A DNA stretch of 64,000 bases from Actinophytocola xinjiangensis (lineage in GTDB: Bacteria > Actinomycetota > Actinomycetes > Mycobacteriales > Pseudonocardiaceae). The notes below the pieces were generated by a model that searched no databases, was not told where the DNA came from, and worked only from the letters and a program-made list of their open reading frames with translations. Shown here one piece after another: positions 54,349-63,624 of this stretch. The translations under genes and the position numbers were made by a program. Position 1 is the stretch's first letter; each line of letters opens with the position of its first letter. Location of the stretch: contig NZ_MSIF01000021.1 of assembly GCF_001921215.1 (NCBI RefSeq), forward strand, positions 62,001 through 126,000. Direction: 5' to 3'.

Positions 54349-55263
54349 TCAGACCCCGATCTCGGCCAACCACTCCTCGGCGACGTCGGAGTAGTCAGGC
54401 TTGTCCTCGGCGTTCAACCGCGCGTTCAGGTCCAGCAACGTCTCGGTGTCCAGCTTCGCCGAGAGGGCGTTCAACGTGTCCGTGACCACCGCGCTGGCCT
54501 TGTCCTTGTTCACCAGCGGCACCACGTTCTGCGCGGCGAAGTTGTTCTTCGGGTCCTCCAGCACGACCAGGTCGTTGGCCTCGATGGCCGAGTCGGTGGT
54601 GAAGATGTCGGCCGCCTGGACGGTCCCGTCCACGAGCGCCTTGGTCGTGATGGCACCGGGCTGCAACGCCTTGAAGCTCTTGAAGGTGCAGCCGTAGGTC
54701 GACTGGATGCCGGGAATACCGTCGGGCCGCTGCTGGATCTCCGTCGGGCCGCCGAAGACGACCTCGCCGCAGTGCGGGACCAGGTCGTCGATGGACTTGA
54801 GGCTCCACTTGTCGGCGGTCTCGCGGGTGACGACCACGGCGTCCTTGTCCTCGGCGGTGGCCTTCTCCAGCACGATGAGGTTCTCCGGCAGCGCCGTCTG
54901 CAGCGCCGCGTACACCTCCTCGGACTCGACCTCCTTCGCGTCCTTGTTCACGAACTGGAGCAGCACACCGGTGTATTCCGGAATCAGGTCGATCGACCCG
55001 TCCTTGAGTCCGTCGAAGTACTTCTCCCGGCTGCCGAGGTTGAACTGCCGCTCGACGGTGACGCCTTTGCCTTCCAGGGCCTGGGCGTAGATCTCCGCGA
55101 GCAGCTGGCTCTCCGGGAAGTCCGCCGAGCCGATCGAAATGGTCTCCTTCGAGCCGGAGTCCCCGGAATCGCCGGAATCCTCCGCCAGGGGGTCGGAACT
55201 ACCGCAGGCGGCCAGTACCAGCGCCGTCGCCGCGGTCGCCAGGCCGGCGAGTACGCGCTTCAT
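54349..55263 (-). CDS. Osmoprotectant ABC transporter substrate-binding lipoprotein (OpuAC/ProX type)
   Basis: The 304-residue protein has a lipoprotein signal (lipobox LAAC, Cys20), a short Ser/Asp/Gly linker and an OpuAC domain: ISIGSADFPESQLLAEIYAQALEGKG, LIPEYTGVLLQF, and a C-terminal RAEDKPDYSDVAEEWL-like end. It would capture glycine betaine, choline or a related compound at the outer face of the membrane. It has AGGAG before its ATG. It is the last gene of the four-gene operon, 11 bp after the second permease. Confidence 0.92.
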   Translation of the reverse strand: MKRVLAGLATAATALVLAACGSSDPLAEDSGDSGDSGSKETISIGSADFPESQLLAEIYAQALEGKGVTVERQFNLGSREKYFDGLKDGSIDLIPEYTGVLLQFVNKDAKEVESEEVYAALQTALPENLIVLEKATAEDKDAVVVTRETADKWSLKSIDDLVPHCGEVVFGGPTEIQQRPDGIPGIQSTYGCTFKSFKALQPGAITTKALVDGTVQAADIFTTDSAIEANDLVVLEDPKNNFAAQNVVPLVNKDKASAVVTDTLNALSAKLDTETLLDLNARLNAEDKPDYSDVAEEWLAEIGV

Positions 55264-55274
55264 TCCCAGTCTCC

Positions 55275-55967
55275 TCACGTGTTCTTCCCTACCAAATTCG
55301 TGGCCCGCAGGCCGGGTGAGACGACCAGACGCTGCGCGAGCGCCAGAACGCCTTCGACGGTCAACGCCAGGGCGGCCACCGCCACGGCACCGGCCGCCAT
55401 CTGGGGGTAGCCGTCGGGCGACCCGGGGCCGGCGTTGTTGCCGTCGATGACGAACCGGCCAAGGCCGCCCAGCGACACGTAGGCCGCGATGGTCGCGGTG
55501 GCGATGACCTGCAGCGTCGCCGATCGGATGCCGCCGACGATCAGCGGCAGGGCGTTGGGCAGCTCGACGCGCCAGAGGACCGACGGGCCGCGCATGCCCA
55601 TGCCGCGCGCGGCGTCGACGACCGAGCGGTCGACGTTGCGCACGCCGGCGTACGTTCCGGCGAGCACCGGCGGCAGCGCCAGCACCACCAGCGACACCAC
55701 CACCGGCAGCAGGCCCACATAGGTGAGCAGCACCAGCAGGGTCAGCAGGCCCAGTTCCGGCAGGGCGCGCAGGCCGTTGGACAGACCGGCGACCAGGAAG
55801 GTCCCTCGGCCGGTGTGGCCGATGACGGCGCCGACGGGCACCGCGATCAGCGCGGCGATGAGGACCGACAGGCCCGTGTAGCCGAGGTGTTCGAGGATCC
55901 TGGCCGGGAAGCCGGTCGGCCCGCTCCAGTGGTCGGGGTCGAACAGCCAGTTGAACGCGGAGTTCAC
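55275..55967 (-). CDS. Osmoprotectant ABC transporter permease (ProW/OpuBB type)
   Basis: The 230-residue permease has about six membrane helices and the BPD_transp EAA-like loop VDAARGMGMRGPSVLWRVELPNALPLIVGGIR. It pairs with the permease encoded just upstream to form the channel. The GTG at 55967 overlaps the upstream stop by 4 bases (GTGA), indicating tight coupling. Confidence 0.92.
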   Translation of the reverse strand: MNSAFNWLFDPDHWSGPTGFPARILEHLGYTGLSVLIAALIAVPVGAVIGHTGRGTFLVAGLSNGLRALPELGLLTLLVLLTYVGLLPVVVSLVVLALPPVLAGTYAGVRNVDRSVVDAARGMGMRGPSVLWRVELPNALPLIVGGIRSATLQVIATATIAAYVSLGGLGRFVIDGNNAGPGSPDGYPQMAAGAVAVAALALTVEGVLALAQRLVVSPGLRATNLVGKNT

Positions 55968-56632
55968 GCCTTCACCCCCCGGCCGGCCCTGGTCCATGGC
56001 GTGATCACGCGCCCGGCCAGCAGCAGCAACGCGTCGATGAGCAGCGCGATCACCACGATCAGCACGATCGCCACGACCAGCTCCACCCCGTTGTTACGCA
56101 GGAAACCCTCGGTGATCAGCTGGCCGAGGCCGCCGATGCCGACCAGGGCGCCGACGGCGGTCAGGCTCATCGCCGAGACCACCGCGACCCGCAGGCCGGC
56201 GATGATCACCGGCACGGCCAGCGGCAGTTCGACGGACAGGAACTGGCGCACCGGGCGGTAGCCGATCGCGGTGGCCGCCGCGATGACGTCACCCGGCACC
56301 GCGCGCAGCGCGTCGGACACCGAGCGGACCAGCAGCGCGATCGTGTAGATGGCCAGCGGGACCTGCACGTTGAGCGGGTCGATGATCTTCGTGCCCAGTG
56401 CCAGCGGCACCAAGGTGATCAGCGCCAGCGACGGGATCGTGTACAGCACGCCGGCCAGCGGCACCAGGATCCCCCTGGCCAGTCGCCACCGGCTGGCCGC
56501 CCAGCCCAGCGGCACCGAGATCACCAGTCCGACGAGGACCGGGAGCAGTGCCAGGTACAGGTGCTGCCCGGTGGCCTCCGCGATGTCGTCGAGATTGCGT
56601 TCCAGCCAGGGCCACGGCCAGTCGATGTTCAT
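55964..56632 (-). CDS. Osmoprotectant ABC transporter permease (ProW/OpuBD type)
   Basis: The 222-residue permease has a BPD_transp fold with the cytoplasmic loop VIAAATAIGYRPVRQFLSVELPLAVPVIIAGLR and about six helices. Its ATG overlaps the ATPase stop by 4 bases (ATGA), and its end overlaps the next permease. It is one half of the heteromeric channel for glycine betaine/choline-type solutes. Confidence 0.92.
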   Translation of the reverse strand: MNIDWPWPWLERNLDDIAEATGQHLYLALLPVLVGLVISVPLGWAASRWRLARGILVPLAGVLYTIPSLALITLVPLALGTKIIDPLNVQVPLAIYTIALLVRSVSDALRAVPGDVIAAATAIGYRPVRQFLSVELPLAVPVIIAGLRVAVVSAMSLTAVGALVGIGGLGQLITEGFLRNNGVELVVAIVLIVVIALLIDALLLLAGRVITPWTRAGRGVKA

Positions 56633-57765
56633 CCGGGGACCTCGCCGGAGCTGCGCGCGTCGGCCAGCGCCGAGAGCACGGTGTCGGCGGTCACGCCGCC
56701 GACGACCGCGCCGGTGCCGTCGACCGCGATGCCCACGGCGGCCGGGGAGCTCAGCGCCGCGTCCAGCGCGTTGCGCAGCGAGCCGGCGGTTCCGCCGGCC
56801 GAGGAGTCCACTTCGAACAGTGAGCCGCCGGACACCAGGGCTTCGGTGTCGACCGACTTGTCCATTGTGGACAGAAGGTCCGCGGAAACCCAGCCGAGTG
56901 GGCGGTTCTGCTCGTCGACCACGACCGCCCAGCCGTCCACGAGCGCCTCCCGAGCCCGCTCGGGAGCGTCGCCGGCGCGCACGGTCGCCACCTCGCCGAC
57001 CGGAATGCCCGTGGCGGTCAGGAAGCCGAGCGCACGGTAACCCCGGTCCCGGCCGACGAACGAGGACACGAAGTCATCGGCCGGCTTGGCCAGCAACGCC
57101 GACGGCGAGTCGTACTGGGCGAGCCGCCCACCGACCCGGAACACCGCGACCCGGTCGCCGAGCTTGATCGCCTCGTCGATGTCGTGGGTGACGAACACGA
57201 TCGTCTTGTCCAGTTCGGACTGCAGGCGCAGCAGCTGCTGCTGGAGGTCGTCGCGCACGATCGGGTCGACCGCACTGAACGGCTCGTCCATCAGCAGCAC
57301 CGGCGGGTCGGCGGCCAGCGCACGAGCCACGCCGACCCGTTGCTGCTGGCCACCGGACAGCTGCGCCGGGTAGCGCTTGGCCATGGTCGAGGGCAGCCCG
57401 ACCAGCTCCATCAACTCCGCCGCCCGCGAGCGGGCCGTGCGCTTGTCGACGCCACTGAGCAGCGGCACCGTCGCCACGTTGTCCAACACCGTGCGGTGCG
57501 GGAACAAGCCGGCGTGCTGGATCACATAACCGATGCCACGACGGAGAAGCGGTGGGTCGGACTCGCGAATGTCCTTGCCGTTCAACAGGATCGTGCCCGA
57601 CGTCGGATCGATCATCCGGTTGATCATGCGCAGCGACGTCGTCTTGCCGCAACCGGAGGGACCGACGAACACCGTTATCCTGCCGTCCTCCACCGTGAGA
57701 TCGAGGCTGTCGACCGCGACGGTTCCGTCGGGGTAACGCTTCGTCACGGCCTGGAACTCGATCAC
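56629..57765 (-). CDS. Osmoprotectant ABC transporter ATPase with CBS domains (ProV/OpuBA type)
   Basis: The 378-residue ATPase has Walker A GPSGCGKTTSLRMINR, signature LSGGQQQRVGVARALA and Walker B VLLMDEPFSAVDP. Two C-terminal CBS domains (about 250-370) sense ionic strength in the OpuA family. The CBS pair suggests uptake gated by salt or c-di-AMP. It is the first gene of the operon. The GTG at 57765 has AGGAG eight bases upstream. The 179-bp gap before it must hold the operon's promoter. Confidence 0.94.
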   Translation of the reverse strand: MIEFQAVTKRYPDGTVAVDSLDLTVEDGRITVFVGPSGCGKTTSLRMINRMIDPTSGTILLNGKDIRESDPPLLRRGIGYVIQHAGLFPHRTVLDNVATVPLLSGVDKRTARSRAAELMELVGLPSTMAKRYPAQLSGGQQQRVGVARALAADPPVLLMDEPFSAVDPIVRDDLQQQLLRLQSELDKTIVFVTHDIDEAIKLGDRVAVFRVGGRLAQYDSPSALLAKPADDFVSSFVGRDRGYRALGFLTATGIPVGEVATVRAGDAPERAREALVDGWAVVVDEQNRPLGWVSADLLSTMDKSVDTEALVSGGSLFEVDSSAGGTAGSLRNALDAALSSPAAVGIAVDGTGAVVGGVTADTVLSALADARSSGEVPG

Positions 57766-57944
57766 GCTCGAGACTCCTACGGGTCGGAACGGCCACCTGC
57801 CGGCCGTAGGTCGACGACCTTAGCCTCTGGCACCGACACCGGCAGTCGATCTCACCATGTGACGGCGCCCGTTCGGATCAACACCCTAACCCGTTTGCCG
57901 CATTTGTTGCCAAGTCGAGATTATCCGCACACTTCACCGAGAGA

Positions 57945-60503
57945 TCAGGACCCGCTCGGAATGGCCACCGGACCCCGGCGCATCAGCTCGTGGAACTCCG
58001 GCGCCGGCAACGGCTGGGACAGCAGCCAGCCCTGGTAGGCCTCGACACCGAAGCTGCGCAGCACGTGGAACTGGGACTCCAGCTCCACGCCCTCGGCCAC
58101 ACACGCCCGGCCCATCGCGCGCGCCATGTCGACCAGCGCGCGGACCACGGCGAAGTCGGCCGCCTCGGTCGCCACGCCGGACACGAACGCGCGGTCGATC
58201 TTGATGATCTGCGCCGGCAGCTCCTTGAGCCGCGACAGCGACGAGTACCCGGTGCCGAAGTCGTCGACGGCGAACCGCACGCCCCGGTCGGCCAGCTCGG
58301 CCATCGCCGCGCGCGAGCGCGACGGCAGGTCGATCAGGCTGGTCTCCACCAGCTCCAGCACCACCCGGTCCCACTCGATGCCGGCCTCGGCCACCGCCGC
58401 CGACACGATCTCGACGAACTCCGGGTCGCCGGGCACCAGCCCCGCCAGGTTCACCGCGACGCCGGGGCCGCCGCCGATGACGTTGCCGGCCAGCATCGAC
58501 CAGGTCGACGCCTCGCACAGCGCCGTGCGCAGCACCCACCGGTCCAGCTCACGCAACAGGTCGCCCTGCTCGGCGACCGGCAGGAACTCGCCCGGCCCGA
58601 GCAGCCCGCGCTCCGGGTGCGGCCAGCGCACCAGCGCCTCGGCCGACAGGATCGAGCCGTCCGGGCCGACCACCGGCTGGTAGTGCAGGACCAGGCCGTC
58701 GTTGGCGATGGCGTCGCGCAGCTGGCCCTCCAGCAGCATCTGGCTGTTGGCGGTGTGGATCAGCTCGGCGCTGGCCAGCGCCACCCGGCCGGTGCCCTGG
58801 CGCTTGGCGTGGAACATGGCCGCGTCGGCGAACCGCAGCAGGTCGGCGGCCGAGGTGTCCGGTCCGCTGGGCACCGCGGCGCCGATCGTCGCCGAGACCC
58901 GCAGCAGCTGGCCGCGCACCGGGACGGCCGTGCGCAGCAGGCGCGCCACCCGGTTGGCCAGCGCCTCGACCCCGTCGACCTCGGTGGCGTCCGAGCAGAT
59001 CACCACGTACTCGTCGCCCGACATCCGCGCCGGCGTGCAGCAGGGCGGCAGCCCGCGCTCCAGGCGCCTGGCCAGGGCGATGATCAGCTCGTCGCCGACG
59101 TCGTGGCCCAGGGAGTCGTTCACCCGTTTGAAGTTGTCGACGTCGCAGAACAGGACCGCGACACTGTCCGCCTCCGGGCCGCCGAGCAGCTGACCGAGCA
59201 GCTCGTTCACCGCGACCCGGCCGGGTAATCCCGTCAGCTCATCGTGGGTCGCCTGGTAGCGCAACCGCTCGGCCGTGCGGCGACGGTCGGTGACGTCGGA
59301 GAACACCACCAGCCAGTACCGCTGGCCGTCGTCGGCCACCGAGCCGGTGACGCTCAGCTCGCAGTACACCGCCTTGCCGGACGCGGTCGCCAGCATCCGC
59401 TGACCGACCCGCAGGTCGCCGTTGCGGCCGAGCCGCTCTGCGGTGGTCAGCAGCGGGTGCGCGCGGTCGGTGGGGTGGGCCAGGTCGGCCGCCTCGGTGC
59501 CGCGCAGCCGGTCGAGGTCCATCTCCAGCAGCCGGCACAGCGCCTCGTTCGCGTCGACCAGGCGCTCGTCGTCGTCGAACAGGGCGATGCCGACCGGGGC
59601 GATGGCCACCAGGTCGGTGAAGCGCTGGCTGGAGCGCAGCATCCGGGTCTCGGTCGAACGCTGCTCGGTGACGTCCTGGGCGGTGCCGATCAGGACGTGC
59701 GGGTGCTGGGCGTCGCGCAGGACGCCCCGGCAGCGGAACACCCGGCGGGTGCCGTCGGGCAGCACGGCCCGGTGCTCGATCTCGACCGGCTGGCCATCGC
59801 TGGCCAGCCGGCGCCAGCGGGCCTCCAACCAGCCGCGGTCCTCGGGGTGGACCAGGCTCAGGTAGTCGGTGAAGGTGATCGGCGAGCCCGGCTCGATGCC
59901 GAACAGCTCGTAGAGCATCGTCGACCACACGCACTCACCTGTCTGGGTGTCCCACTCCCAGGTACCGAGCCGGGCGACGCGCTGGGCGTCGACGAACAGC
60001 CGGCGGTCGTGCAGGGCGCGCCGCTCCAGCTCGCGTGAGCTGGTGACGTCCTGGATGGTGCCGTGCACGCGCACCACCACGCCGGCGGCGTCGTACTCGG
60101 TGCGGGCCCTGACCTGGAAGGTCCGGTCGCCGGTGACGCTGCGCACCTCGACCTCGCTGCGCGAGTCGTCCGGCGGGGCGAAGATCCGGGTGCGGAACAG
60201 GTCGAGCGCGGCCCGGTCGTCGGGGTGGACCAGGTCGATCGCCTCGGACACGGTCGTCTCGCTGGACATCCCGCACAGCCGGCGCATGCCGTCGGAGATG
60301 TAGACGTGGCCGGCGGCCAGATCGATGCTCCACACGCCGAGCTGGGCGATGTCCTCGGCGTCGGACAGCCGTAACGAGCGGGGACCGTCGGACACGACGG
60401 TTTCGACCCGGGGCCGCTGCGAGGCGAGCGTCACCGCGGGTGCGTCTAACCCGCCGGTCACACCCCCTGGGTGTAGGCCGGCGCGCAGGACATGCTCGGC
60501 CAC
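57945..60503 (-). CDS. PAS-PAS-PAS-GGDEF-EAL c-di-GMP phosphodiesterase
   Basis: The 852-residue soluble protein has three PAS/PAC domains (about 45-165, 170-290, 295-415), a GGDEF domain (415-585) and an EAL domain (600-845). The EAL core is intact (AEALVRWPHPERGLL, VVLELVETSLIDL, AVDDFGTGYSSLSRLKELP), so it should hydrolyse c-di-GMP. The GGDEF site reads SGDEY, a variant that may be weak or act as a GTP sensor. PAS ligands are unknown. GTG 60503 is chosen because AGAGGAAGG lies just upstream. Confidence 0.92.
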   Translation of the reverse strand: MAEHVLRAGLHPGGVTGGLDAPAVTLASQRPRVETVVSDGPRSLRLSDAEDIAQLGVWSIDLAAGHVYISDGMRRLCGMSSETTVSEAIDLVHPDDRAALDLFRTRIFAPPDDSRSEVEVRSVTGDRTFQVRARTEYDAAGVVVRVHGTIQDVTSSRELERRALHDRRLFVDAQRVARLGTWEWDTQTGECVWSTMLYELFGIEPGSPITFTDYLSLVHPEDRGWLEARWRRLASDGQPVEIEHRAVLPDGTRRVFRCRGVLRDAQHPHVLIGTAQDVTEQRSTETRMLRSSQRFTDLVAIAPVGIALFDDDERLVDANEALCRLLEMDLDRLRGTEAADLAHPTDRAHPLLTTAERLGRNGDLRVGQRMLATASGKAVYCELSVTGSVADDGQRYWLVVFSDVTDRRRTAERLRYQATHDELTGLPGRVAVNELLGQLLGGPEADSVAVLFCDVDNFKRVNDSLGHDVGDELIIALARRLERGLPPCCTPARMSGDEYVVICSDATEVDGVEALANRVARLLRTAVPVRGQLLRVSATIGAAVPSGPDTSAADLLRFADAAMFHAKRQGTGRVALASAELIHTANSQMLLEGQLRDAIANDGLVLHYQPVVGPDGSILSAEALVRWPHPERGLLGPGEFLPVAEQGDLLRELDRWVLRTALCEASTWSMLAGNVIGGGPGVAVNLAGLVPGDPEFVEIVSAAVAEAGIEWDRVVLELVETSLIDLPSRSRAAMAELADRGVRFAVDDFGTGYSSLSRLKELPAQIIKIDRAFVSGVATEAADFAVVRALVDMARAMGRACVAEGVELESQFHVLRSFGVEAYQGWLLSQPLPAPEFHELMRRGPVAIPSGS

Positions 60504-60606
60504 CGCGCCTTCCTCTCGCCCGCAGCCGGCGGGTCGAGGGCAGCCGCCGATCATTCCCGCCGGAGCACAGGGTACCCCGGGGATTAATCGAAATTGGTCG
60601 GTGCGT

Positions 60607-60659
60607 GGTTCCGTCGCCAGTCTGGAATCATCCACTGGCCCGTGACCAGCGACGGAACC
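60607..60659 (-). terminator. Hairpin terminator after the malic enzyme gene
   Basis: GGTTCCGTCGC and GCGACGGAACC form a perfect 11-bp stem with a 31-base loop, 71 bases downstream of the malic enzyme stop on the minus strand and before the phosphodiesterase gene. The long loop lowers confidence. Confidence 0.55.
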
Positions 60660-60729
60660 GCTCCCCGAGACCGTGATATCCGTGATTTCGGCGTCGTGGG
60701 TGACGCTTTCGTGACCCGGTGAAACCGGA

Positions 60730-61929
60730 TCAGCCGGTCACCCCGTCCTCGGCCGCCGCCTTCGCGACCGCCGTGGCGACCTCGGGCGCGACCCTCGGGT
60801 CGACCCCGGAGGGCACGATGTGGTCGGGCGCCAGGTCCTCGGACGCCACCTGGAAGATCGCCTCGGCCGCGGCCAGCTTCATCCGCTCGGTGATCCGCCG
60901 GGCACCCGCGTCCAGCGCACCCCGGAAAACACCCGGGAACGCCAGCGAGTTGTTGATCTGGTTGGGGAAGTCACTGCGACCGGTCGCCACGATCGAGGCA
61001 TGCCGGGCGGCCACCTCGGGGTGAATCTCCGGCGTCGGGTTCGACAGCGCGAACACGATCGACTCCGGCGCCATCGTGGCGATCAGCTCCTCCGGCACGG
61101 TCGAACCGGACAGGCCGACGAACACGTCGGCGCCCTGGAGCGCCTCGGCCAGGCCGCCGCGCAGACCGGAGGTGTTGGTCCGCGTCGCCAGCTCGGCCTT
61201 CACCGGGTTCAGCCCGTCACGACCGGCGTGGATGATGCCGCGCGAGTCGAGCACGGTGACCTCACCGGCACCGGCGGAGAGCAGGAAGTTCGCGCACGCG
61301 ATGCCGGACGCGCCGGCCCCCGCGATCACCACCCGCTCGTTCTCGATCGGCCGGTCGAGAACGGCGTTCGCCCCGCGCAGCGCGGCCAGCAGGATGATCG
61401 CGGTGCCGTGCTGGTCGTCGTGCATGACCGGGCAGTCCAGCGCCTCGATCAGCCGGCGCTCCAGCTCGAAGCAGCGCGGCGCCGCCACGTCCTCCAGGTT
61501 CACCGCCCCGAACGAGGGACGCAGCCGCACCAGCGTCTCGACGATCTCGTCGACGTCGGTGGTGTCCAGCACCAGCGGGATCGAGTTGAGCCCGCCGAAG
61601 GTCTTGAACAGGGCGGACTTGCCCTCCATCACCGGCAGCGCGGCACGCGGGCCGATGTCGCCCAGGCCGAGCACGGCGGTGCCGTCGCTGACCACGGCGA
61701 CCAGCCGGTTGGTCCAGGTGTACCTCTTCGCCGCCTCGGGGTCCTCGGCGATCGCCAGGCTCACCTTGGCGACGCCGGGCGTGTAGACGATCGAGAGCGT
61801 GCGCGCGTCGGCGATCGGGCGGGTGGCCGCCAGGTCGAGCTTGCCGCCCTCGTGGGCCTCGAAGATCTCCTCGTCGGTGACCGGGGTGTTCAGATCGGAG
61901 TGCACGAGCGGATCGTTCACGGTGGTCAT
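60730..61929 (-). CDS. NAD(P)-dependent malic enzyme
   Basis: The 399-residue short-form malic enzyme converts malate to pyruvate and CO2. Present are YTPGVAKVSLAIAEDPEAAKRYT, the VSDGTAVLGLGDIGPRAALPVMEGKSALFK region (with the catalytic Lys), FELERRL...MHDDQHGTA (metal site), and the Rossmann motif VVIAGAGASGIACANFLL. It lacks the phosphotransacetylase-like extension of the long forms. The ATG at 61929 has GGAGGGA upstream. It connects the TCA cycle to pyruvate and thus to the alanine dehydrogenase step, but is not linked in an operon. Coenzyme preference is uncertain. Confidence 0.94.
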   Translation of the reverse strand: MTTVNDPLVHSDLNTPVTDEEIFEAHEGGKLDLAATRPIADARTLSIVYTPGVAKVSLAIAEDPEAAKRYTWTNRLVAVVSDGTAVLGLGDIGPRAALPVMEGKSALFKTFGGLNSIPLVLDTTDVDEIVETLVRLRPSFGAVNLEDVAAPRCFELERRLIEALDCPVMHDDQHGTAIILLAALRGANAVLDRPIENERVVIAGAGASGIACANFLLSAGAGEVTVLDSRGIIHAGRDGLNPVKAELATRTNTSGLRGGLAEALQGADVFVGLSGSTVPEELIATMAPESIVFALSNPTPEIHPEVAARHASIVATGRSDFPNQINNSLAFPGVFRGALDAGARRITERMKLAAAEAIFQVASEDLAPDHIVPSGVDPRVAPEVATAVAKAAAEDGVTG

Positions 61930-62149
61930 TGCGTCCCTCCAACGGGCCGAAGCGGGGATCGCGAAAAGGTAGCCCCGCCGGATCTCGGCACAATCGAGCG
62001 ACGATCGGGGTGGCATCGACGCGTTTTCGTGTGCCGGCCGATCGGCCGCGCGCGGGAATGTTGGCGTGCGACCGCGGACGCTGCGGTGTCTCACAGTGTG
62101 GCAGGTCCGCGTCCACAAGGGGTCGGGTGGGGCAAGTACTGTGCGTCAC
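61930..62149. other. Divergent promoter region, malic enzyme/epimerase
   Basis: These 220 bp hold the two divergent promoters. TACTGT at 62137-62142 is the likely -10 box of the epimerase gene. I see no gene, repeat or clear dyad. Confidence 0.6.
62137..62142 (+). promoter_or_regulatory. -10 box TACTGT, leaderless epimerase gene
   Basis: TACTGT ends 7 bases before the ATG at 62150 and no Shine-Dalgarno is present. Confidence 0.5.
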
Positions 62150-62761
62150 ATGGACGTTCGGGAACTGGCGGTACCTGGCGCGTTCGAGTTCACCCCCAGG
62201 GTGTTCCCGGACGATCGTGGGCTTTTCGTGTGCCCCTTCCAGGAGGAGGACTTCGTCAAGGCGGTGGGCCACCCGCTGCGGCTGGCGCAGACCAACCACA
62301 GCAGGTCCCGACGCGGCGTGATCCGCGGCCTGCACTTCGCCGACGTGCCGCCTGGCCAGGGGAAGTACGTGTACTGCCCGCAGGGCGCGCTGCTCGACGT
62401 GGTCGTCGACCTGCGGGTCGGCTCGCCCACGTTCGGCGCCGTCGACGTGGTCCGCCTCGATCCGGTCGACTTCCGCGCGGTGTACGTCGCGGAGGGCCTT
62501 GGCCACGGCATCATGGCCCTCGAGGACGACACGGTGATCTCGTACCTGTGTTCGACCGGTTACAACCCGGGCGCCGAACACGGCCTCAACCCGCTGGACC
62601 CCGACCTGGGCATCCCGTGGCCGGCCGAGATCGAGGCCGTGCTGTCCGACAAGGACCGTGACGCACCCGGCCTCGCACAGGCCCGCGACTCCGGCCTGCT
62701 CCCGTCGTACGAGGACTGCCTGGCCCACTACCAGCGGCTACGCGCCGCCGCCGCCGACTAG
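62150..62761 (+). CDS. dTDP-4-keto-6-deoxyhexose 3,5-epimerase family protein (RmlC-like)
   Basis: The 203-residue cupin-fold protein has RmlC landmarks: DDRGLFVCPFQEEDF, RGVIRGLHFADVPPGQGKYVYCPQGALLDVVVDLR with catalytic His62, GLGHGIMALEDDTVISYLCS with Tyr132, and the C-terminal NPLDPDLGIPWP. These enzymes epimerise C3 and/or C5 of nucleotide-linked keto sugars. No rmlA, B or D lies here, so it may serve cell-wall rhamnose or a specialised-metabolite sugar from elsewhere. Its 3' end overlaps the convergent sodX gene by 24 bases. Confidence 0.9.
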   Translation: MDVRELAVPGAFEFTPRVFPDDRGLFVCPFQEEDFVKAVGHPLRLAQTNHSRSRRGVIRGLHFADVPPGQGKYVYCPQGALLDVVVDLRVGSPTFGAVDVVRLDPVDFRAVYVAEGLGHGIMALEDDTVISYLCSTGYNPGAEHGLNPLDPDLGIPWPAEIEAVLSDKDRDAPGLAQARDSGLLPSYEDCLAHYQRLRAAAAD

Positions 62762-63076
62762 CCGCCCCGGCCGGGGCCAGGCCCGACACAGCACGACCCC
62801 GTGCACCACCGCCGGCCCCAACTCTCGCGAGTCGGTCGAGGCCAGGTCGTTGTCCCCGACGACGAACCAGCGCTCGCCGTCGGCCCGGACAGCACGCTTG
62901 ATCGACAGCTGCCCGGGCCGCTGCGGCCACGTCACCACCACGACATCACCGGCCCGGGCGACCCCCCGCCGGGCGACCACGACGTCGCCGTCACGCAGGG
63001 TCGGTGCCATCGACGGCCCCCGCACACGGATCCGGCGCAACGGCAGCCGACCGAGCGGGTTGGACTCACGTGCCAA
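62738..63076 (-). CDS. sodX: Nickel superoxide dismutase maturation protease (S26 type)
   Basis: The 112-residue S26-family peptidase has the Ser-Lys dyad of signal peptidases, Ser22 in RGPSMAPTL and Lys60 in LSIKRAV, plus the conserved VGDNDLASTDSRE box. No membrane anchor is seen. It is divergent from sodN, the arrangement known for SodX, which removes the N-terminal leader of NiSOD so that His1 can bind nickel. The start is a TTG at 63076, supported by GGAGG six bases upstream. Its end overlaps the convergent epimerase gene. Confidence 0.92.
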   Translation of the reverse strand: MARESNPLGRLPLRRIRVRGPSMAPTLRDGDVVVARRGVARAGDVVVVTWPQRPGQLSIKRAVRADGERWFVVGDNDLASTDSRELGPAVVHGVVLCRAWPRPGRLVGGGGA

Positions 63077-63164
63077 CGATCACCTCCGTCATGAAGCCCC
63101 AGCATGCCGGTAGTAAGGTCCGAACGGTCGGAGCGTCAACCTGTTCAGGATCTCAGGAGGAAAG

Positions 63165-63572
63165 ATGCGACTCCTGTCGCGCATTCTCGGCCCACGCCTG
63201 GAGGCGACCGCACACTGCGACCTCCCCTGCGGCGTGTACGACCCGGCGCAGGCCCGCATCGAGGCGGAGTCGGTCAAGGCCATCCAGCAGAAGTACCAGG
63301 ACAACGAGGACCCGGAGTTCCGCACCCGCGCGATCCTGATCGCCGAGCAGCGCAGCGAACTCGTCAAGCACCACCTGTGGGTCCTGTGGACCGACTACTT
63401 CAAGCCGCCGCACTTCGAGAAGTACCCGCAGCTGCACGAGCTGGTCAACCAGGCCACCAAGGCCGCCGGCGCCGCCGGCACCAAGGGCTCCATGGACCCG
63501 GCCTCCGGCCAGCGCCTCCTCGACCTGATCGCCGAGATCGACAAGATCTTCTGGGAGACCAAGAAGGCCTGA
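63165..63572 (+). CDS. sodN: Nickel superoxide dismutase
   Basis: The 135-residue precursor has a 16-residue leader (MRLLSRILGPRLEATA) followed by the nickel hook HCDLPCGVYDPA, whose His1, Cys2 and Cys6 bind nickel after cleavage. The four-helix-bundle body (AESVKAIQQKYQ, QRSELVKHHLWVLWTDYFKP) is complete. It dismutates superoxide in the cytoplasm. AGGAGG lies before the ATG. In Streptomyces sodN depends on nickel and its 3' UTR yields a small RNA against sodF; whether this happens here is not visible. A strong hairpin follows 15 bases after the stop. Confidence 0.97.
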   Translation: MRLLSRILGPRLEATAHCDLPCGVYDPAQARIEAESVKAIQQKYQDNEDPEFRTRAILIAEQRSELVKHHLWVLWTDYFKPPHFEKYPQLHELVNQATKAAGAAGTKGSMDPASGQRLLDLIAEIDKIFWETKKA

Positions 63573-63586
63573 ACCCCGGCCTTTCA

Positions 63587-63624
63587 CGAAACGGCGTCGA
63601 CTGTCCACGGTCGACGCCGTTTCG
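63587..63624 (+). terminator. sodN terminator hairpin, 15-bp stem
   Basis: CGAAACGGCGTCGAC pairs perfectly with GTCGACGCCGTTTCG around an 8-base loop, starting 15 bases after the sodN stop. Confidence 0.9.

Noticed and set aside
57766-57944. Possible promoter TTGGCA...TAGGGT for the osmoprotectant operon
   Set aside because: A promoter must be here, but spacing and hexamers are poor and GATAAT nearby competes; not specific enough to call.
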